IMG/VR virus record: IMGVR_UViG_3300025594_000007
Coordinates: 1 to 62,712 of that record
DNA length: 62,712 nucleotides
Strand: one strand, 5' to 3'
Source: a virus
In this document: in pieces, positions 57,138 to 62,712 of the stretch
Layout: each line of letters opens with the position of its first letter
Position numbering within the stretch: position 1 is the stretch's first letter
Program-made: the position numbers and the translations under genes
The notes under the pieces: model-generated
Seen by the model: only the letters and a program-made list of their open reading frames with translations
Told to the model about the DNA's origin: nothing
Databases searched by the model: none

Positions 57138-57511
57138 TTGTCAGTAGTTTCTTTAACATTAAAGCTTTTAAGCATTGGAGATCCTAATGCTCCTTGTGGG
57201 AATGATGAAACTCTTGCTTCTAAGGTTGATATTCTATTTGAAAAATCCAATAGTTGGCTTTTAACATTTTGATCGCTTACCCAGATTTGATCTTTCAGAG
57301 CTTTATTTCTTTCAGCGGAGGCTTCATTCTCAGATTTAACTTGTTGCTCAAGCTGAGCTAGTCTCATTGACTCTTGAACTTCTTTTGCGATTCGTCCTTC
57401 CATAAAAGTATACATCGTAAGAGATGCTACTAATATACCAATCAAAAATGTAATAGTACCAAAACTAATATAATTAGCATTCTTTTTAGCGGTATCAGAT
57501 GCTTCACTCAT
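57134..57511 (-). CDS. Membrane-anchored coiled-coil protein (125 aa)
   Basis: A membrane helix (about 17-35, FGTITFLIGILVASLTMYTF) is followed by a long coiled coil (about 45-105) and a short Pro/Gly end. It overlaps the exported gene by 4 nt. A spanin-like or membrane-associated role is possible but unproved. The late box is 5 nt before the ATG. Confidence 0.65.
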   Translation of the reverse strand: MSEASDTAKKNANYISFGTITFLIGILVASLTMYTFMEGRIAKEVQESMRLAQLEQQVKSENEASAERNKALKDQIWVSDQNVKSQLLDFSNRISTLEARVSSFPQGALGSPMLKSFNVKETTDK

Positions 57512-57516
57512 AAAAT

Positions 57517-57524
57517 TATTTATA
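57517..57524 (-). promoter_or_regulatory. Late promoter TATAAATA
   Basis: An exact TATAAATA ends 5 nt before the ATG at 57511, directly after the terminator of the gene upstream. Confidence 0.68.
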
Positions 57525-57542
57525 TAACTTTAATTTTTAAAC

Positions 57543-57571
57543 AAAAAAAATGCGGTTATTACACCGCATTT
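57543..57571 (-). terminator. Intrinsic terminator
   Basis: On the minus strand AATGCGGT-GTAATA-ACCGCATT forms an 8-bp stem with a 6-nt loop, followed by a run of six further T. It ends the transcript of the Lys-repeat protein 24 nt upstream. Confidence 0.85.
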
Positions 57572-57594
57572 AAAATAAAGATTTACTAAAACTA

Positions 57595-57927
57595 TTAAAA
57601 ATTCATTTTAGGGGTTTTCTTTTTAACTACTTTATTTTCAGCCGCGGCTTTTTTAGTAGTAGATTTCTTTTTAGTAGATTTCTTTTTAGTAGATTTCTTT
57701 TTAGTAGATTTCTTTTTTGCTTTAGGATCAACTCCTTTACAAAATTCGCATCCGCCGTTTAGCTCTTTACTAAGTTCTGCCGGATTTACCAATAAATGCG
57801 CACCGCAAACAGAACATTCAAATACCTCTTGTTCAACATTTATATCAGCCCATCCTCTACCAAAGATCGCACGTGACATCCGTTTCCATAGGCCTTTAAT
57901 ACCTTTATTATTTTTTTCTTTTTTCAT
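57595..57927 (-). CDS. Zinc-ribbon protein with Lys/Ser/Thr-repeat (histone H1-like) tail
   Basis: The 110-residue protein has a zinc ribbon (CSVCGAHLL about 33-41, CEFCKG about 58-63), then KKKST repeated at least four times and a basic end (KKAAAENKVVKKKTPKMNF). The tail resembles eukaryotic H1 or bacterial histone-like Hc1/AlgP tails and suggests DNA or RNA binding. The late box at 57936 implies late expression, so packaging with DNA is possible. Confidence 0.72.
   Translation of the reverse strand: MKKEKNNKGIKGLWKRMSRAIFGRGWADINVEQEVFECSVCGAHLLVNPAELSKELNGGCEFCKGVDPKAKKKSTKKKSTKKKSTKKKSTTKKAAAENKVVKKKTPKMNF
57650..57717 (-). repeat. 15-bp tandem repeat coding STKKK
   Basis: At least four near-identical copies of a 15-bp unit (TTTAGTAGATTTCTT on the plus strand) encode the Lys-rich repeats. 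The copy number may vary between isolates through slippage. Confidence 0.85.
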
Positions 57928-57935
57928 ATCTATTT

Positions 57936-57943
57936 TATTTATA
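57936..57943 (-). promoter_or_regulatory. Late promoter TATAAATA
   Basis: An exact TATAAATA ends 8 nt before the ATG at 57927. Confidence 0.68.
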
Positions 57944-58196
57944 ATTTGCTATTAATATATGTGTGATCCCAATCAACAAATTTAGATTTTATTTCATGGT
58001 CAATTTCAACGTTATCAATCACGTGTTCTTGAATAATAGAAATTATTTTATTTAATGCTGATGCTGCTTCCATAGGCTCTAAAGCTGCGCCGTTTTCTAA
58101 TCGAACTTGTTTCCATAATGGCGAAGCTGAACGAGCCGCAACACTGCTTCTATCTTGAGAACCCTTTCCTGCGTCTGAATGATTATAGTTTGTCAT
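57939..58196 (-). CDS. Small protein (85 aa), unknown
   Basis: Starts MTNYNHSDAGKGSQDRSSVA and contains SPLWKQVRLENGAALEPMEAA. The N-terminal region is Ser/Gly-rich and possibly disordered; the C-terminal part is helical and acidic. Not recognised. Confidence 0.65.
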   Translation of the reverse strand: MTNYNHSDAGKGSQDRSSVAARSASPLWKQVRLENGAALEPMEAASALNKIISIIQEHVIDNVEIDHEIKSKFVDWDHTYINSKL

Positions 58197-58206
58197 TTCA
58201 AATTAT

Positions 58207-58443
58207 TTATTCAATTTCTTTTAACTTAATTTTTCTTCTATAGAATGGTTTTTCACTTGCATCTGCAGCAATAATCCATCCAGTTTTTAGTTTCGTAAAT
58301 TGCCAATCTTTACCCAAACCAAATCGGCCAACCTTATAATAAACACCAAGGACTCCTCTTTCGGTAAGGCCTTCAACGATGGTTTCTTTATTACCATCTT
58401 TAATTATCCATTTTCTTTTTTTAAATACTTTATTCTCGTTCAT
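58207..58443 (-). CDS. Small basic protein (78 aa), leaderless candidate
   Basis: Basic beta-rich protein (FKKRKWIIKDGNKETIVEG). The -10 box is 6 nt before the ATG. Unknown function; first gene of an early operon running left. Confidence 0.68.
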   Translation of the reverse strand: MNENKVFKKRKWIIKDGNKETIVEGLTERGVLGVYYKVGRFGLGKDWQFTKLKTGWIIAADASEKPFYRRKIKLKEIE

Positions 58444-58449
58444 AGAATT

Positions 58450-58478
58450 ATTATATCATAAATTTATACATATGTAAA
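58450..58478 (-). promoter_or_regulatory. Early promoter TTTACA-N17-TATAAT, leaderless
   Basis: TTTACA at 58473-58478 and TATAAT at 58450-58455; AATTCT is all that separates the -10 box from the ATG. Confidence 0.8.
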
Positions 58479-58490
58479 CAATAAAAATTA

Positions 58491-59099
58491 TTAATCGCAC
58501 GATTGGCCATAAACTTCGGGTAAACATACATATGATGATACTACATATTTAGGACCAGAGATTGGTGTAGCTCCCATATGAGGAAACATAAAGAATGGCG
58601 GAAAGCATACAACGCTCCCAGCTTTTGGTTTAACGCTTAACGTTTTTCCATCTCCAAGATCAAATATAGTTTCGCCGCCTTCTTCTACATCATTAAGATA
58701 CCAAAACATAACGAGAGCACGTCTCATTGATTCAACACTTGCGCTATCAATATGCCAATCAAATTTACCTTTATTAGGTTCATATCGTTTAACTCTTGGC
58801 GCTTCATAATCATTAAACCTTTCATAACAAGAGAATCTTTGTTTAAGGTTATCACATGTCTCATCAAAATACTTAAAGTTTGCATGTTGCATATATTGAA
58901 TAAACTTAGAAGTAATATTCTCATTATATGCTGGATGGTCTATCATATTGATTTCAGAGAACCTCATAAAATCAGTATCACGACTTACTTTTAAATCGTC
59001 ATCATCATTAATAGAATCATATGTACCGATAATATCTTTACATAACTTCTTTGGTAGAACGTTATCAAGAACAATAATATAATCTTCGATTGTTTTCAT
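58491..59099 (-). CDS. 2OG-Fe(II) oxygenase (prolyl-4-hydroxylase type)
   Basis: The 202-residue protein has the iron-binding HxD in FDWHIDSAS (about 115-117), then FWYLNDVEEGGETIF (typical P4H segment, about 131-145), the distal His in MFPHMG and a Lys/Arg for 2-oxoglutarate in SGPKYVV. Such oxygenases are common in cyanophages. Targets may be a protein, nucleotide or lipid; none is shown. Confidence 0.86.
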   Translation of the reverse strand: MKTIEDYIIVLDNVLPKKLCKDIIGTYDSINDDDDLKVSRDTDFMRFSEINMIDHPAYNENITSKFIQYMQHANFKYFDETCDNLKQRFSCYERFNDYEAPRVKRYEPNKGKFDWHIDSASVESMRRALVMFWYLNDVEEGGETIFDLGDGKTLSVKPKAGSVVCFPPFFMFPHMGATPISGPKYVVSSYVCLPEVYGQSCD

Positions 59100-59117
59100 A
59101 ATAAAATAGTTTTAATA

Positions 59118-59300
59118 TTAACTAGGTTTACTTCCTATTGCAATTGTGGAAGAATATTGTTTACCTTTATATTTAAAGTTCATTTCATCATGACCAAATA
59201 TATTTTCGCTGATATTTAAAAACTCAACGTCATCTACATCAACCCATGTGTTTTTCTTTTTAACATATACCCAAGCCGACTTTACTTTTTCTTTACTCAT
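59118..59300 (-). CDS. Small protein (60 aa), unknown
   Basis: Beta-rich, with SAWVYVKKKNTWVDVDDVEF (about 8-27). The ATG overlaps the preceding stop by one base. Not recognised. Confidence 0.65.
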   Translation of the reverse strand: MSKEKVKSAWVYVKKKNTWVDVDDVEFLNISENIFGHDEMNFKYKGKQYSSTIAIGSKPS

Positions 59301-59572
59301 TATTTTTTATGTTTTCCCCAAGATAGCTTTCCCAATATTCTGACAAAGATATAAAAAAACGTAGCACAAATTTCGAAGAATGCACTTCCATTTGATTGCC
59401 TTATCATATTTAATAAAAACTTAACATCAGATTCTTCTCTAGTAATGTCTTTAGATATATAATCCAAATCATGAATTTTACAACTGGCATTAAACTTAAA
59501 ACTTAAAATCTTTCTAATAAATTTTGGTACCCACCAAGCTCCACAATAATATTTTTGTTTTTCAGGCTGCAT
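59300..59572 (-). CDS. PLA2-like small protein with HD-x2-Y motif (90 aa)
   Basis: CGAWWVPKF (10-18) and FNASCKIHDLDYISKD (27-42) give the pattern Cys31-x2-His34-Asp35-x2-Tyr38, which resembles the catalytic segment of phospholipase A2 (C-x2-HD-x-C/Y). A hydrophobic C-terminal stretch (about 61-78) could bind membranes. Small phage proteins with this motif are known, but activity is unproven. It is adjacent to tRNA-Met. Confidence 0.6.
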   Translation of the reverse strand: MQPEKQKYYCGAWWVPKFIRKILSFKFNASCKIHDLDYISKDITREESDVKFLLNMIRQSNGSAFFEICATFFYIFVRILGKLSWGKHKK

Positions 59573-59594
59573 TATATATCTATTTATTAAAAGG

Positions 59595-59668
59595 TAGGGG
59601 CGGTAGGACTTGAACCTACGGCCAAAGAATTATGAGTTCTCTGCTCTAACCAACTGAGCTACACCCCC
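59595..59668 (-). tRNA. tRNA-Met (anticodon CAU)
   Basis: A full cloverleaf on the minus strand: acceptor GGGGGTG/CGCCCCT with G-U pairs, D-arm GCTC...GAGC, anticodon loop CTCATAA giving CAU and T-arm GTAGG-TTCAAGT-CCTAC. CCA is not encoded. It may be an elongator Met tRNA or an Ile tRNA with a modified C34; the sequence alone does not decide. Confidence 0.92.
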
Positions 59669-59678
59669 TTTTTTTAAA

Positions 59679-59906
59679 TTATTCATTTACAAATTCTTTT
59701 AGAATATAATTTTGCAACACCTTCTTTGTATAAGGACCTCCATTATAACAATAATCAAACACTAAATCTAAATAATGTTCATTGGTATCTTGCAATTCAA
59801 GAAGCAGTTCACCATACAACTTTTCCTGAAGATCGCCTAATTCTTGAATTGACTTTGCATACTTGTCAATTGACTCCAATCGCTTATTTACTTCTGACTT
59901 ATTCAT
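59679..59906 (-). CDS. Small helical protein (75 aa), unknown
   Basis: Acidic helical protein (SVNKRLESIDKYAKSIQ-like start; LQEKLYGELLLELQDTNE). It precedes tRNA-Met and has its own early promoter at 59943. Function unknown. Confidence 0.65.
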   Translation of the reverse strand: MNKSEVNKRLESIDKYAKSIQELGDLQEKLYGELLLELQDTNEHYLDLVFDYCYNGGPYTKKVLQNYILKEFVNE

Positions 59907-59942
59907 AATTAAAAGTTAAACCACTTGGCTAACCATAGATAT

Positions 59943-59971
59943 ATTATATACTATTTTTACGCAAATGTAAA
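59943..59971 (-). promoter_or_regulatory. Early promoter TTTACA-N17-TATAAT
   Basis: TTTACA at 59966-59971 and TATAAT at 59943-59948, leader of about 30 nt to the ATG at 59906. It would also transcribe tRNA-Met and the oxygenase block. Confidence 0.75.
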
Positions 59972-59976
59972 TAATA

Positions 59977-60726
59977 TTATGTTGGTAAATTATCAGAAAA
60001 TTTACTTCTTAAATCCTGAACCGCAGGATCATCTGCATTATTTTCTAAAAATGAAACATATGAATAAGCTTGGTTATATCTAATAGCTTCATCCCAAGCA
60101 ACGCGTTCCTGAGCGGCGAAACCGTCAAAGCTACTATTTATTGAAGATACTAAGTTTTTCGCTGCAGTTATAATTGCTTTTGCGGCATTTATGTTTGTTG
60201 TGGTTGTTTGCGAAGCCGTACCACCATTAGAGATAGCGCTAACTAAAGGCTCTTGCGCATTTATCTGAGATATCCAACCTGCTAAGTTTCCTACGTCGTC
60301 CGCCCAAGTTTGTCTGCCTTTATAAAAAAAGGTGTCTTGTTCATCTGGTAGCGGTAAGTTACTTTCTGTAAATATCTTTATTTTTGTCTTATCTCCGCCA
60401 GTTAAAACATTGGGTGTAATTTTATAACTACTAAAGTTGTCAGTACTAGGATTTTCTTTCCACCAATCATTATAATGAAGTTGTGCTGCAGCATTCATAT
60501 CATCAATGGTATCTCCTAAAAAACCAATCTCATTATGATAAGCGTCAATAGCATCAATCACCGTTGTGTTTGGTGGTTCTCCTCCAGATAAACCATTTGT
60601 AAAAATACCGATTTTTGATGTGCTTACGCTTTTTAAATTATTAAGCGGGACGTTTAATGTCCTATACGGATATGCCGCATCATTTTCATTATAAACGGAT
60701 TCTACTAATTCATATAATGTTGCCAT
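59977..60726 (-). CDS. Putative virion protein (249 aa)
   Basis: Helical and Asn/Ala-rich with a Thr/Asn-rich segment (NGGTASQTTTTNINAAK, about 167-183). It has a late box 9 nt upstream, so it is made late and is probably structural. Not recognised. The start MATLYELVESVYNEND is typical of marine-phage structural proteins. Confidence 0.62.
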   Translation of the reverse strand: MATLYELVESVYNENDAAYPYRTLNVPLNNLKSVSTSKIGIFTNGLSGGEPPNTTVIDAIDAYHNEIGFLGDTIDDMNAAAQLHYNDWWKENPSTDNFSSYKITPNVLTGGDKTKIKIFTESNLPLPDEQDTFFYKGRQTWADDVGNLAGWISQINAQEPLVSAISNGGTASQTTTTNINAAKAIITAAKNLVSSINSSFDGFAAQERVAWDEAIRYNQAYSYVSFLENNADDPAVQDLRSKFSDNLPT

Positions 60727-60735
60727 AACTAAATA

Positions 60736-60743
60736 TATTTATA
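60736..60743 (-). promoter_or_regulatory. Late promoter TATAAATA
   Basis: An exact TATAAATA lies 9 nt before the ATG at 60726, overlapping the stop of the gene upstream. Confidence 0.68.
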
Positions 60744-60909
60744 TACCAAACAGTGACCAACCGTGTGTAGCAATAGCGTTTAATATAATAAAGACACATG
60801 TAATCATATTAAGTAATATCCATACACTTCTTACAATAGCAACGCGATCGGCTTTACGATTATCAGTATAAGCTTTCTGCCCAATTGATTTACACCATAA
60901 TTCCCACAT
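60739..60909 (-). CDS. Small membrane protein (56 aa)
   Basis: MWELWCKSIGQKAYTDNRKA leads to one membrane helix (VWILLNMITCVFIILNAIA) and GWSLFGI. I recall near-identical proteins in T4-like marine phages. Unknown function. Confidence 0.75.
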   Translation of the reverse strand: MWELWCKSIGQKAYTDNRKADRVAIVRSVWILLNMITCVFIILNAIATHGWSLFGI

Positions 60910-60914
60910 AAACT

Positions 60915-60922
60915 TATTTATA
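60915..60922 (-). promoter_or_regulatory. Late promoter TATAAATA
   Basis: An exact TATAAATA ends 5 nt before the ATG at 60909 and overlaps the last codons of the UV endonuclease gene. Confidence 0.68.
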
Positions 60923-61847
60923 CTTCAGCTTCCAGAAATTTCTTATCATCTTTAATTTTACAGATAGCTTTATCTTTAGATTTTATTTCACATTCCCAAG
61001 TAACATCTTTGTTTAATTGAACAACAGCTGGGACATGAGTAAAATAATCTGCGTGCTTATTAGATCCATCTATACCTTCGCTCCAATGGAAAACTGGTGT
61101 ATGTACTCCCCAAGTTCCTTTGAATAACTTAGCCCATTGATCTGAATATGGTATTGACGAAGGATTACATTGGTCATGAAGGTTATCATAAACAAATGGA
61201 ATAAAACCATTAAACGTATTATATAAGTTTTCGCATGACCAATACCCTTTGTCTTCGTTTTCTAATACTAAACGATTCTGAACTCCTTTGGAACACCGCC
61301 AAAAGCCTTCACAAAATCTATCAAAATACTGAGTGGTAAATTCTTCTACGCCTGGCGATCTATTTAGATGTAAACACATTGGCGAACTATAATCAGATTT
61401 GCAACCTAGCCAATCAAGAACTTGACTCTCATGATTTAATTGAAGTATACTTCGACGAATAGTATCTTCACTAAGACTTGCTAATACGTTAAATTGAGAA
61501 GGATGGCAACTTAAAGTAATATCATATTGTCGAGCAAGATCTCCTGCTTTTCCTAACCCTGATATAATAGAATCAATATCTGGAAGATCTTCATATGATA
61601 ATTTTAAAGTCTCATCCGTGACAAGAGGAAATATACTGCTGCTTACACGAAGATGACCAATTCCATTTTCATGGCATGTCTGAATCGTTTTAGATAAGAC
61701 TAAAACATTATGTGCAATACGAGCCGATAGCTCAACCATACTTACGGCTCTATCTTCAGTTAAAAACCTTTTACGAGTCATTGCTCGACTATGCAGTTTT
61801 TCTTTTGAACGGAGGATCTCACTAATACATACTAAACCTAATCTCAT
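60918..61847 (-). CDS. uvsE: UV-damage endonuclease UvsE (UVDE family)
   Basis: The 309-residue protein has the UVDE TIM-barrel pattern: MRLGLVCIS (1-9), HLRVSSSIFPL (about 65-75), TLSCHPSQFNVLAS (about 111-124), LVLENED (about 195-201), FVYDNLHDQCNPS and a VFHWSEG end. His, Glu and Asp residues at these sites bind the metal ions. It nicks 5' to pyrimidine dimers and other lesions. Early promoter with the -10 box 6 nt before the ATG. Confidence 0.92.
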   Translation of the reverse strand: MRLGLVCISEILRSKEKLHSRAMTRKRFLTEDRAVSMVELSARIAHNVLVLSKTIQTCHENGIGHLRVSSSIFPLVTDETLKLSYEDLPDIDSIISGLGKAGDLARQYDITLSCHPSQFNVLASLSEDTIRRSILQLNHESQVLDWLGCKSDYSSPMCLHLNRSPGVEEFTTQYFDRFCEGFWRCSKGVQNRLVLENEDKGYWSCENLYNTFNGFIPFVYDNLHDQCNPSSIPYSDQWAKLFKGTWGVHTPVFHWSEGIDGSNKHADYFTHVPAVVQLNKDVTWECEIKSKDKAICKIKDDKKFLEAEV

Positions 61848-61853
61848 ATAATT

Positions 61854-61882
61854 ATTATATCACATAAACTAGCATTTGTAAA
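61854..61882 (-). promoter_or_regulatory. Early promoter TTTACA-N17-TATAAT, leaderless
   Basis: TTTACA at 61877-61882 and TATAAT at 61854-61859; only AATTAT separates the -10 box from the uvsE ATG. Confidence 0.8.
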
Positions 61883-61904
61883 TAATAAAATAAGATATTA
61901 TATA

Positions 61905-62712
61905 TTAGTTTAAATCAATGATTTCAATAGCATTAATTGCACAATTTTCTACATTATTAATAAATTCAATTGTTAATAATTCGTTATTAGTAGAGATATT
62001 AAAGGATTTTGTTATTCCTTTATATAATATACTGCCCGCCTCAGCAAATCTATCAAAATCAAGTAATTTGGTCACGCCATTAATTTTAACTTGAAACAAG
62101 CGTTGCCCTGCGCTAGTAATCCCATTGAATAATTCAGCAAAATATAATCTGACTTCATACTCACCATTTGATACTGGAAAATTATAGGTCATTTCATCAT
62201 ATCGTTCAGTATGAATAACCTCTTCAGGCGTTGATGTTGGTACTGAAGAATCAAAAGTATAAGTCGGCGTACCACCGGGAGTGAATATGTTATTAGAGGC
62301 AGCTGTTAGATATGTTGTATTAATTGTATTATCCGCTTCCCAATCCATATAATTATCAATGGATGTTGCTAATGGACCTCCACAATTAATTCTATAAATA
62401 ACATATGTGGCGCCCGCAAAGATAAAGTTGTTAGCCAGCGCGTTTTCTATAGTCGCTAGATCCAATAGTTCGTCATCCCAAATAGGGTTCCCGTGTAATT
62501 TAACTCGGTTTTGATAAGCTTCTTTTTCAGGATCTCCTTTAACAAATTGGGAAATATCTAAAAGACTTCCTTCGGAAAAATTACAATCAGACCAATCATT
62601 TACTCCTGATATAGTAAGCGTCTTTGGATCCAAAGGATAAAACCCAGTAAGGTTAGTACATCCTCTTAAGTTTAAAGTATGCTTTGTATTATATCCACTG
62701 CCTAAAGCTAAG
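61905..62712 (-). CDS. Malectin-domain protein, partial (N-terminus off the right edge)
   Basis: The reading frame is open to the edge of the window; a TTG at 62633 is internal, since in-frame codons continue before it (HTLNLRGCTNLTGFYPLDPK), giving about 268 residues. The C-terminal part (about 95-268) is malectin-like: YRINCGG, then YNFPVSNGEYEVRLYFAELF, FQVKINGV and NCAINAIEIIDL. Malectin domains bind carbohydrates. The upstream part is leucine- and glycine-rich. A tail fibre or receptor-binding role is inferred. Confidence 0.75.
   Translation of the reverse strand, partial: LALGSGYNTKHTLNLRGCTNLTGFYPLDPKTLTISGVNDWSDCNFSEGSLLDISQFVKGDPEKEAYQNRVKLHGNPIWDDELLDLATIENALANNFIFAGATYVIYRINCGGPLATSIDNYMDWEADNTINTTYLTAASNNIFTPGGTPTYTFDSSVPTSTPEEVIHTERYDEMTYNFPVSNGEYEVRLYFAELFNGITSAGQRLFQVKINGVTKLLDFDRFAEAGSILYKGITKSFNISTNNELLTIEFINNVENCAINAIEIIDLN

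Noticed and set aside
57650-57717. CRISPR-like array
   Set aside because: The 15-bp units are contiguous, without spacers, and lie in frame within a coding sequence.
61905-62633. Start of the malectin protein at 62633
   Set aside because: The codon is TTG and the open frame continues without a stop to the edge of the window, so the gene is 5'-partial.
1-62712. Prophage or integrated element, or a cyanophage with photosynthesis genes
   Set aside because: No integrase, att-like repeats, repressor, psbA/psbD or other photosynthesis genes were found.

Overview
The window is a 62.7 kb piece of a large, AT-rich, T4-like contractile-tailed phage (myovirus). No integrase, partition gene, rRNA or cellular operon was seen. 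Homologues of T4 gp6, gp25, gp53, gp48, gp27, gp5, gp4, gp26, gp32, gp59 and gp33 are recognisable, mostly in the style of marine T4-like phages (cyanophages and pelagiphages). No photosynthesis genes are present, so a cyanobacterial host is not indicated. Several cargo genes look like Verrucomicrobiota, Planctomycetota or Lentisphaerota families: a type IV pseudopilin, paired FGE-sulfatase/C-type-lectin domains, a malectin domain and a Tat-exported M15 peptidase. The host is therefore inferred, weakly, to lie in or near that group.

Layout. 1-16.9 kb (minus strand): late baseplate and fibre module (DUF4815-type protein, gp10/gp8-region wedge protein, a giant FGE-domain protein, gp6, gp25, a hub-region protein, spike, gp5/CHAP, gp27, gp53, gp48). 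16.9-21.6 kb (plus strand): gp4, gp2-like, tail-tube/gp54-like, gp26 with a probable -1 frameshift extension, and a tape-measure/gp29-like protein. 21.6-24.9 kb (minus): gp32, gp59, gp33 replication and late-transcription block. 24.9-38.9 kb (minus): dense, translationally coupled small early genes, three tRNAs, a GH24 lysozyme, a nucleoside deoxyribosyltransferase, a pseudopilin, a DnaQ-like exonuclease and a dNMP kinase. 38.9-44.3 kb (minus): two putative virion-associated proteins, a pectate-lyase-type tailspike with an assembly-like partner, and a DNA ligase. 44.4-46.6 kb (plus): sulfotransferase - methyltransferase - sulfotransferase cassette. 46.6-49.5 kb (minus): lysis region (Tat-M15 peptidase, secreted lysozyme-like protein, holin candidate, u-spanin candidate). 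49.6-62.7 kb (minus): glycosyltransferase, a YadA-head-like fibre, SNase, SprT-like protease, small early genes, a 2OG-Fe(II) oxygenase, a PLA2-like protein, tRNA-Met, UV-damage endonuclease and a malectin-bearing protein that runs off the right edge.

Expression signals are unusually legible. Sigma70-like promoters of the form TTTACA-N17-TATAAT, all on the minus strand, precede early operons. T4-type late boxes TATAAATA precede virion and lysis genes. In both classes the box often lies only 5-9 nt from the start codon, which predicts leaderless or nearly leaderless mRNAs. Where leaders exist they are rich in CAAA and poor in G and U, and Shine-Dalgarno sequences are mostly absent. An 89-bp promoter/operator/terminator-like module occurs three times.

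Coordinates come from reading the sequence by eye. Family assignments rest on remembered motifs and gene order, not on database searches.
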